From: Effrenium voratum
Taxonomy: Eukaryota; Sar; Dinophyceae; Suessiales; Symbiodiniaceae
Reading direction: 5' to 3'
NCBI GenBank assembly: GCA_963377175.1
Contig: CAUJNA010003782.1
Span: 241,001 to 305,000 of the forward strand
DNA length: 64,000 nucleotides
In this document: in pieces, positions 19,201 through 31,200 of the stretch
Layout: each line of letters starts with the position of its first letter
Position numbering within the stretch: the first letter of the stretch is position 1
Notes under the pieces: generated by a model
The model's input: only the letters and a program-made list of their open reading frames with translations
Told to the model about the DNA's origin: nothing
Databases searched by the model: none
Translations under genes and position numbers: made by a program

Positions 19201-22200
19201 GTGTGCAAGGGGACCACACAAACTGCCACAGGGACAGGAAGATACTAACCACATTCCCAGTGTCAGTTGGGGACAGCACAAGTATTGACCGTGGCTCGGA
19301 TGAAACAAAACTGTGCACCACAGCGGCCATTTCTCCACAGGGCAAGCATTAACCCGTTTCTCTCAGGATGACGGTCTCGGTCCAACTTGGGCGTCTCGGT
19401 AGGAAGTTATTGCAAGACATCAGGTTGTGTCTGCAGCCTGTACATTGCTTTGAATGTACTTTAGGCATTGCAAATTAATTCAGTGGTGCATACAGGGCTG
19501 GGTGCGAGTTCCTTGGAGAAAAAGAAAAAACAAGCGGAACAAGAGAAAAGTGCTAAGCAGTCAACTTGACCTGGAGTTCTTGGTTTTATTTCCTTGTGGG
19601 TTTGACGTGCCCCACTTCGCGAGGTATGGTTGGTGGTTGGTGCTTGAAATGTGGCAGTTTTACCAACGCGGAGTCAGTGGCTTCGCCTTTGGGGCGACAT
19701 GGAAACCCCGGGCCCGTCGAGTTGTGCACGGTACTTTTTGTGTCGGGAGCCTTTGCTACCCCTCAACTATGCAGTCACGGGACATGCCGTGGCTCAACTC
19801 GCGCAGTAGGTACACATTACATGGTTGTTGTTGGGAACATTTTGCACTTTTGCTTATTGTTGTTTAGTGGGGAATCCCCACTTAACTGCTAGAATTTAAA
19901 CTTTTGCTCCCCTTCCAACGTCAACCAAGATTACGGTTGTTGTTTTGGGCAACTTGCAGGGATAACTTGAGGACCTCAACTTGCTTAAGCCCTTTAAGGG
20001 CGCCACCGCTCAGCTCAACGTTTTTCAGCTGGACCTGGGCGAGGTGCCCGGCCGTTGTTTGCGCTCGGCCTTTGGCCTTGCAAGGATTGCGCTCGCTCCG
20101 CGGCGCCGCGGCATTGCCAGCTGTTTGGATAGAAATGTAGAGACATTCTTTGATGGAAGGTCTTTTGCACACCCTCAATACATCGAGGCAACTGTGAAGG
20201 GTGACTGAGCCAGCAACATAGCACCAGCTTGCCTCCATCGATTGCAGTGTTCTGACTGATCATTCAGGCGCAGGCGCGCCCCGTGGCTGGCGGGTTTTGG
20301 AGCATGGTAGAAGGGTAATCGCGTGGATCATTCCAACTGTAGCTACTATTGTTCAAATGCTCACCGCTATTTGCAAGCCTCTTTTTAACAAAAAAAAATG
20401 AATAGGGCGCCCCAACCACAATCAAAGAAAGAAGTGAACATCCTGAGACTGAGATAACTGCTTGGGCTCAATCAGGTTCAGGGGAGTGACGTTGCTTGTG
20501 CTGTTGATTCCCCCGGGCCCCTCTAGCTGACTCCTGGGGCACAAGCCCGTCACAAGCCCTGGCTGTAGCTTGCGCTAGGCCCATGGCGCTGCCGAAGGAG
20601 GTGTTCTTCAGCAATGTGCCATACAGCCTTGCCGGCTTATTGTATGGCCGGTGAGTTGCTGGAGCCTCCGTATGTTGAAGACCCCTTCATTATGTGAAGG
20701 CACGCCCTTTAATTCTCAACCATGCAACGCAACACAGCTGCAAAGCAAGGAGGAGGAGACAAAACGATAGCGACACGCTCAGAGTGGGCGAAGTGTTGGA
20801 CTGGACACTTATTTGGGCCGTCGTTGACTTGTTGTTGCTTCTGAGGCACCTACAGCCGGCTTGAGCAAGCCAACACCAAAGCCCGCCCACCGAGAACGAC
20901 GGGATCAAAATACGATACCTTGCCAGCAAGCATTTGACCCACTCGGCGCCGGAGTCTTTCTACTGCTTGTTCTGCACATCCGAGTCGTCCATAGTATGAT
21001 TCCAGTGATGTCACAAGGTCGTTCCCTGGATTTCCGCGGCGTGGCACCCTTCCTCTAGTCTGAAACCTCTCGTGGAAAAGCACTGAGAACAACAAGTACA
21101 AGGTGGCCGCACTTCGTCATGTTTCGGTTTGTTCCGCGCTACTTGTCGTCTGTATGTTTTTGTGTAAGCAATGATGATGTATGCAAACAGTATCACCAAG
21201 AGGCATCAGATGTTCTGATTTGTTGGTGGTCTCAGTGGCAAGAGTTTTATAACATTGTGCTTCTTGGCACTCACTGCGGCTTTCAACTATTTCTGGCTCC
21301 GCTTACCTAAGACCAATCGCCCTGGCGAGTACCTGAATGCTGTCCTATTCTTCGGCATTGCTTCGAATCACGACGCGACGAGTTCGGTACTGCTCCAACT
21401 TACCTGCAAGAATGGAAGTAGCAGCTCCAGGTTGTCCAAATAGCAGTAAGTAGCAGTAAGTAGCAGTAAGTAGCAGTAAGTAGCAGTAAGTAGCAGTAAG
21501 TAGCAGTAAGTAGCAGTAAGCAGCAGTAAGTAGCAGTAAGTAGCAGTAAGTAGCAAGTTCGGTACCTCCTTATGCTGGAATTTTGGAATCCGGATTGCGA
21601 TTTAACATCCCACCCCTTGGGGTAGAAAGCAACAGCCGCGATGTACGCGTAGCTTTTCCCGGCAAGGGGCCAAGACTACTGCAAATGCTGGCGCTGTCCC
21701 TTCTTTACCTGTGAAGGCGGTTTTTACGGCAGGCACTACGGAGGAGACTTTGCAGGAGGCGGGAGCTCCTTTCTGGCCTTCTCATCCAAATCGCTTTGGT
21801 GAAGGGCACCTGGCACCTGAAGCCTGGCAAGGCGAAGAAAGAAATCTGTTCTCCTTGAGGCTTTTTGGCAACCATGTATATATATATATATATATATTCT
21901 CATGGCGAGCAAGAAGGTGAAGCTTGAGAAGGTTGTGCCAGCTTGCAAAACATGCAAGGCCCTGCGTCCCCCACAAACAAAACACAACTCTAGCGGCGGC
22001 CTTACACGCCCTCAAGTTGTTGGCGTGTTTGATCCTCCAAGATTGAAAGTAAGACCAGCCGCCAAGTAGCCCGCAATGCTGAATGTCCCCAAAGGGAAGC
22101 CCAAAGGGACAAGATGTCCAGAGCGAATCATCCAAAGTTTCTAGGGATACCTTCCCCATTCTTTCCAGGGATCCTTCTTTCTAGAAAACCTTGGAAAAAC

Positions 22201-25200
22201 CGAGGGAAAACGGTGTTTTTCTTCTTCTTTTTGAATGGACGATGGTTGAAAATAATGAGATCGCAATCACCCCCTGGCAAAGTTGAGTTCCAGACCGGCG
22301 ATTCATCCAATCACCAAACCCCCGCAACGGGCGGTTTCGATCGATTTGGTGGCGAATGGGCTGGTTTTCCTTGAAGATGCCCAGAGCGAATCATCCAAAC
22401 ATGGTTGTTGTTGGGAAGCATTGCCCATTTGTGCAGTAGGTACACATTACATGGTTGTTGTTGGGAAACATAAGTTGCCGCTCCACGCCTCGCAGGTTTT
22501 CAGTCGCGCGGGCACCGTCCTGCAATTGCAACTCTTCCGCCAGAAGACGGGCGAGAGCCGCGGCATGGGGCGCCGCTGCCCCGCTTCGGAGATGGCGCAG
22601 GGGCTGGGATGAGTCACTTGAAGGGGACTTAGGCTCAAAGTTTGGGGGAGCCCAAGAACCGGTTCCTTTCGTTTCCCTCAGAAAACCAACCCGAAAAGGG
22701 TACTACCTCAATACGAGACCATGTCCTCAAGCCGGGGCCTGGATGTGTTTCGTGGGGCCTGCTTGTGATGGAGCCCCGCGAAATGGGGTTTTCCTCTCGG
22801 TTTCCCTTAAGCCGCCAGAAAAGGGCTACCTGGAGTCTCCATGACCCGAAATAAGAATGGGTCAACGACCCCGTTATTTTAGGTAATGACCCAGTTTTTT
22901 AAGGGTTATGGAGACTCTAGGTACCCTCAAAAACGAGAGGCGCCGATATGATTCAGGAGCCCGAAATGGATTTCTGAAAAATTTCGGTGGCCAATCCTTC
23001 GCTTTTCGGAGAGGCTCTGTGCATGAATTCTCGGTTTGTGAACGGCGGCGGGTTCCAGGGAAGCTTTGTTTGGCGGGGACCGTATGGGGGCGTCTTTTTC
23101 GGCCTGTAGTTTTAGTTCCTCCGGACGTTTGGATTAACACGGAGCGAGCAGCTGTTGACTTGGTGCAGGATGAGTTGGTAGGCACATCATGCCCCGGGTG
23201 AATTGATCTGTAGTAAGCTTGTCGGTTTTTAGTGCTTGCCCCGTTGCACAAACAAAGTCATGAGAAGACAAGCTGAAAACGTTTCTGTGAATTTATGGCA
23301 AAGCACACTTCACGCGACGTGCAGGCAATTTAGTCAGGAGCACTGAAGTCAATGAAGCTGTGAGGCGGGTGCTCCAAACACAAGAGTGACATTGCTTTTT
23401 AGCATGGTTCTGAGCAACATAGGTTGTTTTGCCAGTGAAATTTATGCTGCTCATGCCACCAACAAATATGTGGTTTTCTCAGCATATGAGTCCCTTCCTT
23501 TTGGTGTTGCATGTTTGGTGAAGGGCGGCCGCGCAAGAGCCAAACCGTTTGCGCCATGTGCACATGGGCGCGCTATGGTTTCAAAGGTGTGTGACAGCAC
23601 TTGGCCCCTAGTGATTAGTTTCGCGTGGGCCCTCCAAACTGTCCAACTAAAAAGGTTCAAAAAAAATGGCATGCTTAATTAGACTCCAACCAGCGCCCAT
23701 GGACCAAAGCACGGCCCGAAGTTGGCTCCTTCGATTTCCACTTGCGCATCGACCATGGCAGCAACGAAGTGGCTTGATATGAATTTGCCTCATCCATGGT
23801 TGTTCTTGTCAAATAGAAAGCCGCGTTGTTTTTAGTTCTTTTCTTTATATATATATATATAGAGAAACCACCACATGCATGTTGCGTTCTTTCTTTCTTT
23901 TAAACAAATGAATATATTTTGTGGGGAAAACAACGAAGCAAACCATAAAGCCAATGCTCGGCTCGGGATATGTCTCTTGTTCCTCTCTACGCCACGCGCA
24001 TTTGAGTCAACCGACGCGGTTGCCGCCAGGGTCGTGACCTTTGCGGACCCGGAGTCGGTGCAGTACGCAGTGCAGAACCTCAGGGACTACCAGATCGCCG
24101 ACAGGCTGCGGGGGAGGGGGGGAAAAACGGGGAAAAAACAAAACACACATATATATATATATGTTTAAAAGAAGAAAAATAAGCGCCTGAAGTTTGAGTG
24201 TCAGGCAGGTTGAGGCAGGTTGAGGCGTAGATGCACCTTTTAAATGCCACATGACATACAGGTAGTTTCATCCACAAGTTTGAGTTTCAGGCAGGTTGAG
24301 GCAAGGCACCTGTTAGATGCCGCATACGTTCCCAGTTGCCCAGCGGATTCCGCCCTTTTCTCAACTTTTGTTTGGGAAGGGTTCCCCTTTAAACTCAGCC
24401 AACGAAAAAGGATGCCCTTTTTCTCCCCTGGCCATTGGGCCATATACATGTAGATTCATAGACAATTGTATATACATGGTCCAGTCCTCACCCCCCTACC
24501 CCAGCTCCCCCCATGGCATCCCCCCTTTGGAAGAATGCGATTTCAGTTCACGGGAAGCAGCCTGTTTTTTTCCCCCGGACAACGGCAAGGCACTAAAAGT
24601 TCGGCGGCCCGGCGAAGACACTGATAGCTCTAGAAAGGTTTCATCAAGATTGCACCCCGGGCAAAGAGGATCCAATCACAAAAGTACACCTTGCGGTTTC
24701 CTGGCTTCTCAGCAGAAGCCACAATTGTACCCTTCCTCAGTTGCCCAAAGCGAATCGACCTTTTGACCTTTTGGTTTTCCCGTTTTGGTCCATTTTTAGT
24801 GGAGGTGCCAAAAGGTTAACCTTTTTTTTCTGAGTCCTTTGGGCAAGTGAGCTTCTGCCCTTTGGAACATCACAGCTTTCTCTTAGGTTGGGGGTTGGGT
24901 CATGAAAGATGCACTGGCCCATGAGCTCGGTTCCTTGCGCTGACGCTAGCCTGTCGTAGCTGACTGCGGGTGCACGCACGGCGCATCTTGTGCAGTGAGG
25001 CCCGCATTTCAGAATCACATGGGCGGTCGGGTGTTCTTGGTAGGACCCCTCCAAGTGTGTAGTTGAATTTGATTGCGCTGCTGGGCTGCTAGCGCCCGGC
25101 AAACTGATCATCTTGCGTTTTCCCTTGGTGGATTCAACTCCCGCAGCCGGAAAGCCAACAAGAGCAAGTTGCCACGGCCAGGGCGATGTGGGTTTCCACC

Positions 25201-28200
25201 CACAGCAAGTCGGAGGGCCCGCGAGGCGGGAGATCCCAGCACTCATGGCTTCAAAGCCCGTGCTCTTGCTTGCTTCCACCGGAAGGTGGGACCAGGGGTT
25301 TGTTCACTTTTGGTTGCTGCAATGGGACCGCAGTAAAAACAAGGGGAAGCCCCCAAAAAACGGCCCTATTGATTGTCACCTGTTGAGGATGCTGAGCATG
25401 GTCAAAATTTGGCTTTCTCCCGCCCAGCACATGCTGAGCCTGGTTCTCCCGCCCAGAAACTCGCTGGAACGCCAATGAACCTGGGCACGTTCCGAACAAC
25501 CGCCAACCTATGGGACATAGAGTGGCTAGGCGTGTGTGTGTGTGTGTGTGTGATTTGTTGGGAAAACCGGTATTTTGACACATGTAGCCTTAGAACCTTC
25601 AGTGGAACTTGGGCAACCCTTCCTCTACGGCCCTCGCATCTGTGGTGGGGGGGTTCATCAGGGGTCCGACTTCATGTCCAACCCGCCAACATCACAACAC
25701 CGAAAGTAAAGTCAAAGGTTAAAACCCTGTTTAGGTTCTACCCGTTCTTCAGCCTCTTGTGTGGGTTGGTCTTAGGCACCCTGCAACAATTCATCATGCT
25801 AGATGGGCGAAACTTGCATTTGGTCCCGCTATAAGCTACGAGCACCAGTTGGCTGACCTGGATACCAGCCATTTCGCAATTTTTCGGACCATGCAAGGCA
25901 CGAGAACCGCAGGGTCTCATGTTTAGGACCAGGGGAAGAAGTTGAAAGATGGGGCCGCTTTTTACCTACCAGCCCATTTAGACACCTTAGGAACTTAGGG
26001 AGGGTTTAGATGAGGATCACTAGCATCACTAGCCTCCCCTCAGACATAGCCGTTCAAGCACAAGCGGAGCTGGCAGGGTTGCCGGGTTGCCTTACCCCCT
26101 TCGCCCCAACGCACCTCTCGCCCCAGCGCCTGAACGCTAGCGAGGCGCTCCGGCGGTGCAGATGACTAGCTCCAAAGCCTGGGCCCAAGCGATCGAGTCC
26201 AGTGGGGGGCGGCGCCGTGAAGCTCCCCCACCGCGCCCTTCACCACACCGTTTCGCTTGACACGTCCCGCGCATCAACCGATTAAGCGCCATGCGCCTTT
26301 GCATTACTTCTCGGCAAGGTGAGAACTGGCAAAGAGGTGATCACAAACAGGTCAGCCAGAGATGCAGCCTGGACATGTAGGAGCATGGTGTACGTGTCAT
26401 GGGTGCGAGCGGCTGGCTCACTTTCATTCGATTTAGTTAAGAGTATGAAGCTCCACTTTGATGTGCTGTGTGTCATCCGGGTCATCATGTGTTTTATTGC
26501 ACGCTTGGAGGCAAAGGACATGTATGTATACACATGGTCACATAGCTGACCTTTGAATGGGTTGTACCTGTCATGATTTCAGCTGTACGAGTGTGCCACT
26601 AGAAGAGATATGGTTGGGTTCAACCAAAGGCATCACGTGTCCGGCCACAGCATTGGACTCTTGGCTGATGCCGTCCACATCGCTCTCCAAGCTGAGGTTT
26701 TCTTTAGCAATGTGCCCTTCCATGTTGACAAGGCAGACGACTCGGTGTGCGCTGCCGCTTGGTTTTCGCGTAATTCCTTCCCCTTCCCGTCACAAGGCTG
26801 AAGCAGGCCATGAATCTTTCTGAGAGCCAAGCACTGCCTACGAGGTAATTACGGCCGGTGGCTTGCAGTCCTTGTCATATGCTCTGGCTCATGCCGCTTT
26901 GTGCAGCCCTTGAAGACTTTGCAAGGGGATGAGGGTCGAAATAGCATCGCAGAGCTTGTGTGGTACCAAGGTCATTTTCTTGCCTTTGATGTGCATGATT
27001 CGAGTCAGCCTGGAAGCAAATGGGAGCAAGCAGAAACAAGAGTGAACAAAGAAGATCATTACGAAAAACATGTGACTGGGGAAAGACATGCGGCTTGCTG
27101 TAATGATGTCATTATTTTACTTATTCCCTGTGCAAGCAAAGCGCAACTGAGATTGTAATTGGAGCCAATGGTGAAATTACTATGGTTACGCCACCACCCC
27201 ACCACCATCAACAACAGCAACAGCAAATGCAACAACAGCAACAAACACACAAACCAAAACAAACAAACAAACCAACGAACAAAAAAACAATCAAACAAAC
27301 AAGCCAACAAAACAAATAAACAAGCAAACAAACAAACAAACAAACAAGCAAGCAAGCAAGCAAACAAACAAACATCCAAACAACCAACAGACAAACAAAC
27401 AAACAACAAACGGCAAACAACAAGCAACAAACAACAAGCAGCAAACAACAAACAACAACGACAGCCACAGCCACAGCCACCTGACAATGACAGCAGCAGC
27501 AGCAGCAGCTGCTGCAGCTGCAGCAAGAGCAACGCCAACAGCAACACCAACAGCAACACCAGCAACAGAGCAGCAGAAGGAGCGCTCCCACAGCATGCGA
27601 GTGCCATCATTTCAGCGCGTATTCTATCACGCTGCGTTTTTTTTGCCAGGATCAGCTTACCACACTATTTTCAGAGGTGGGTGTCGTCAAGGCGGGCGTG
27701 CGACTGCATGAGGAAACGCATCGATAAAATCATCAAAAAAAATAGCGCATGCAAACTATCACTTTGGCATTCTTCTGGTTGCTTTCAAAGCTAGTTCCGC
27801 GAGCATGTTTCTGGCTTCCCGTTTTCATTTCTGCTGCAGGTTATTGTTCAGCGCTGCACGGTGGTTGCGTGATTGATAGGTCTCAGAGACAGCTTGTGTG
27901 TTTTTTTCTTTTCAAGTTGCGTTGTCATTATGGTTGGCTCTTTGCACTTGTGATGCGTTTTTCTTTGCTGAGGCAAGATGCATGGTCAATCATGCACGAC
28001 TCATTTAGCTGCATCAACTGCATGCTCAAAGAGTCCTGGTAGCCAGGAACTTACGATCTTCCAAAAGGCGAGGGCTGGGGCATGGGGGGCACAGCTCATA
28101 GGGAGACCACACACCCAGGAGGGCAAGCCTTTGAGAATGGTCATCTCAGGTCAGCACATTTGCTCGGGGGAAAAAGAAAAACTTTTGGAATCCTTGGAGG

Positions 28201-31200
28201 ACGTTGAGGTTGACATGTTCAGTTGTTCCCTCCGTGCTGATTGCAACTCGGGCTAAGTTGGTTCGGTAGTTCGGTTGAACAGCCTGCGATTGAGCCGGGG
28301 TGGTGTCAGACTTGAAAGCGTTAAGGGGCACCAGAACAATGCAAGAGCGTCATTGGATTGACCCCCTTCCAATACAGTATATAACTACTTCAACCCTCTT
28401 CGTATATGGTGGGTAGGGGAAAACCTTTGGCGGGCAAAGTGCGGGACATGACCATTGAGCACGGAAACCAACGGCGCTGCAATTCTACTGAGGATGGACA
28501 GTCGCGAGGAATGGGCTGAGGGCCTAGTCGGGCCGAGTCAAAGCCGCAGAGGCACGAGGGCTGAAAATTCCCCACATTGCTCAGCGCGTGCTTATCATAT
28601 GCTTGCGGTTTTCAATACTGAATAGCCCATGCATGGCCCCATTTATGTGCACACTCACTGGGCACTGGAGGCCCCTCCCTTTCCAGCCTGATGTTTTGGC
28701 AGTCGTTTTCCAGCACACCCTCTTCTCGCAAGCGGAAAACAAATAGCCGCCCTAAAGCCCCGACTGATGGCCCCACTGGCCATCGGCTGGTTGTAGCCTG
28801 AAAGCCACCCCCCTTCGACCTGTCCCCGGCAATGGCCCTGGTTTGTTTGGCCTTTGGCGCCAGGCGAAACAAGTGGTTTGAAGGGAGCAACCCTTTAGAG
28901 CGACTTGCTGGTGCTCGGCAGGGGCTCAGGGAATGACCTCAACCATACCTATGGTTTCCTTGATTCGGGAATCCCCAGGTTTTCTCTCGCTTGCTGAGCA
29001 AGAGAAGTACATATAGCACCCCTGGACTTGGATCTGATTCCTCTTACCATCTCTCGCGATCGGTGCGAGAGATGCGAATTGGAATGCGAATTGGAAGGTG
29101 ACCCCTCAAAGAAAGCCATCCAACGGGTGGTTTCCCTTTTTCGGGGTCATTCAGCCATACGGGCGGTTTTTCCCCTTTTCGGGGACCGGTTCCCTAGCAA
29201 CTGGCTGTTAACATTCCCAGGTCTCATGTACCCGATCGCGGATCGAATGGCGAATCGGATGGCAGCGGCATCGAGGCCACTGCACCTTCCAAGTGCCCTC
29301 CATGGCAGCGGCGGCGATCCAAGTTCTGCGAGACCGGGACGCCCGGCCGCCCGAGGGGAGCGGCTGGCTGGTGAGGTGTGGTACTTGGTGGGGTGGGGTG
29401 GGGTGGGGTGGGGTGGGGTGGGGTGGGGTGGGGTGGGGTGGGGTGGGGGGTGGGGTGGGGGTGGGGTGGGGTGGGGTGGGGTGGGGTGGGGTGGGGTGGG
29501 GGGTGCCATGGGGTTGAGATGCTCCTGGAAGGTTTGCAGGCACCACGAAGCCACGACAGTGTCCCTCCATGAAACTGATATATGACGGGGCGTGTCCAGA
29601 AGCGCGTGTTTGGTGCCCGCCTTCGAGGTCGGGGGGCGGCCAATTTGGATTGCGGAGGACAACAAGGCACGCTGGGGTGCGGCTGGCAAGCGAAGTGCGT
29701 TTCAAGCGAGCGGTGGTGACTTCCCGTGTCAGAAAGCCTTAGAAGCCCTCGCTTGTGGACATGTCATTTGGGCAGCGTTTTTTTCTTGGAATCAAGGATT
29801 TATACAAGAAGGGAACTGCATCATGTCCGCGTAGGCAATTTAGCTGGGGGGCGTAGGCGCGCGGAGGCATCGCGTAGGCATTTCGCGCACATCCTTGTAT
29901 TTTTCTTGCGTAGGCACTTGATGGAGTTGTTATGTATTGTCTGAAGCTTTATGTATTACAATGCATATGGATGGGCATGGGTTTGGCTGAGTTGTTGCAG
30001 ACACACTGGGAAAAGGGTTCTTGAACCAACGTGGCTAAGAATTGTCAAAGCGGTTGGCGGACATGAATCCCCCCCAGATATGTCCATCAAAAGGGTCCCC
30101 CAATAAAACGAACGCCCATATAATGGCGGCTGTCCACTGTTCAAATGCGATTTGATTAAAATGAAAGTTTATACAAAAAGGGAACTGCATGCACTTTGCG
30201 GAGGCAATCCTGGTTGGGGGCGTAGGCTCGCGTAGGCTCGCGTAGGCTTCAGCGCGTAGGCTGTTGTGTCACCCCTCGCGTAGGCTTTTCGCGTAGGCGT
30301 TTGTTGAACAAATCATGACTGTTTGCCATGTATGAAGGAATTTGCTTCTTTTGCCTTCCTTCTGCAGTCTTCGCGTAGGCTCCGGCATTCGCGTAGGCTT
30401 TCAAGGCATTTTGGGTGCGTAGACCCTTTCTAGCAGCCAGATCCTTGGACAGATGTTGGATTCTCACTTGTGGAGGAGCTGCCAAAACTGCACTTGCACT
30501 GAAAAGTTCGGATTTTCCAGCTGGAGCTGCCACAGTGCGCTTCGACACTTGAACTCAACGGTTGCCCGCGTAGGTAGGCGCCTGGAAGCTGACTTGTGAT
30601 CGCGTAGGCACCCCTCGCAGGCCGCGTAGGCTTGCGTAGGCCTTCGCGTAGGCGCGCAAGTAGTGTATAGGCCCCGAACCACCCAAAAAAACACTGCTCA
30701 AATGCTGAGTCAGAGCCACGGCAAAGGGGATCCCTGGGAAATCAAACATGTTATCACGCTTTGGCGGCGCAATCATCTTCCACATCATCTGCTTCTCTGC
30801 ATCTGTGTCAGACAACGATTGACTTGGCATTGCAAAGCTCGAGCTGGAAAAAAGCGGCGCGCAATTTTCTTGCGTAGGCGCCCGCGTAGGCGCGACAAGA
30901 GACAAACGTGCGCGCGTAGGCACCCCTTGCAGTCGCGGAGGCGTTGCGTAGGCGCTCGCGTAGGCATGTGTGCAGTGCATAGGCCCCAAGCACCAACAAA
31001 AAAAACACTACTCATTTGTGTGTGGCATCCTCCCACTAGAAAACCTGACTCGAAGGAAGATCATTTTACCAGGGGCAAAGACCCCCCCGGCTTTCATGTT
31101 TCTTCCTGGGGTTGGGTTGTGGTGCAGGGTTAGGCTGGGTTTAGGGTTGGTTTAGGGTGCGGTTGGACTAGGGCTTGTTTAGGGTTGATTCAGTTTGGTA

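Noticed and set aside
19921..20238. Leucine-rich-repeat-like minus-strand frame
   Set aside because: Only one repeat-like unit (LKGLKQVEVLKLSL), the + strand is equally protein-like, and every firm gene is on the + strand.
27059..27610. 183-codon minus-strand frame rich in Cys/Leu and overlapping Asn/Gln frames on the + strand
   Set aside because: Entirely explained by the CAAA/CAACAG microsatellite; no conserved motif.
29147..29705. Proline/histidine-rich minus-strand frames of 150-180 codons
   Set aside because: They cover the GGGGT repeat and run antisense to the RRM-2 exons at 29276 and 29628, which have family support.
29800..30975. GCGTAGGC array considered as a CRISPR array
   Set aside because: Repeat is only 8 bases, spacing is irregular, units are themselves duplicated, and the DNA is clearly eukaryotic.
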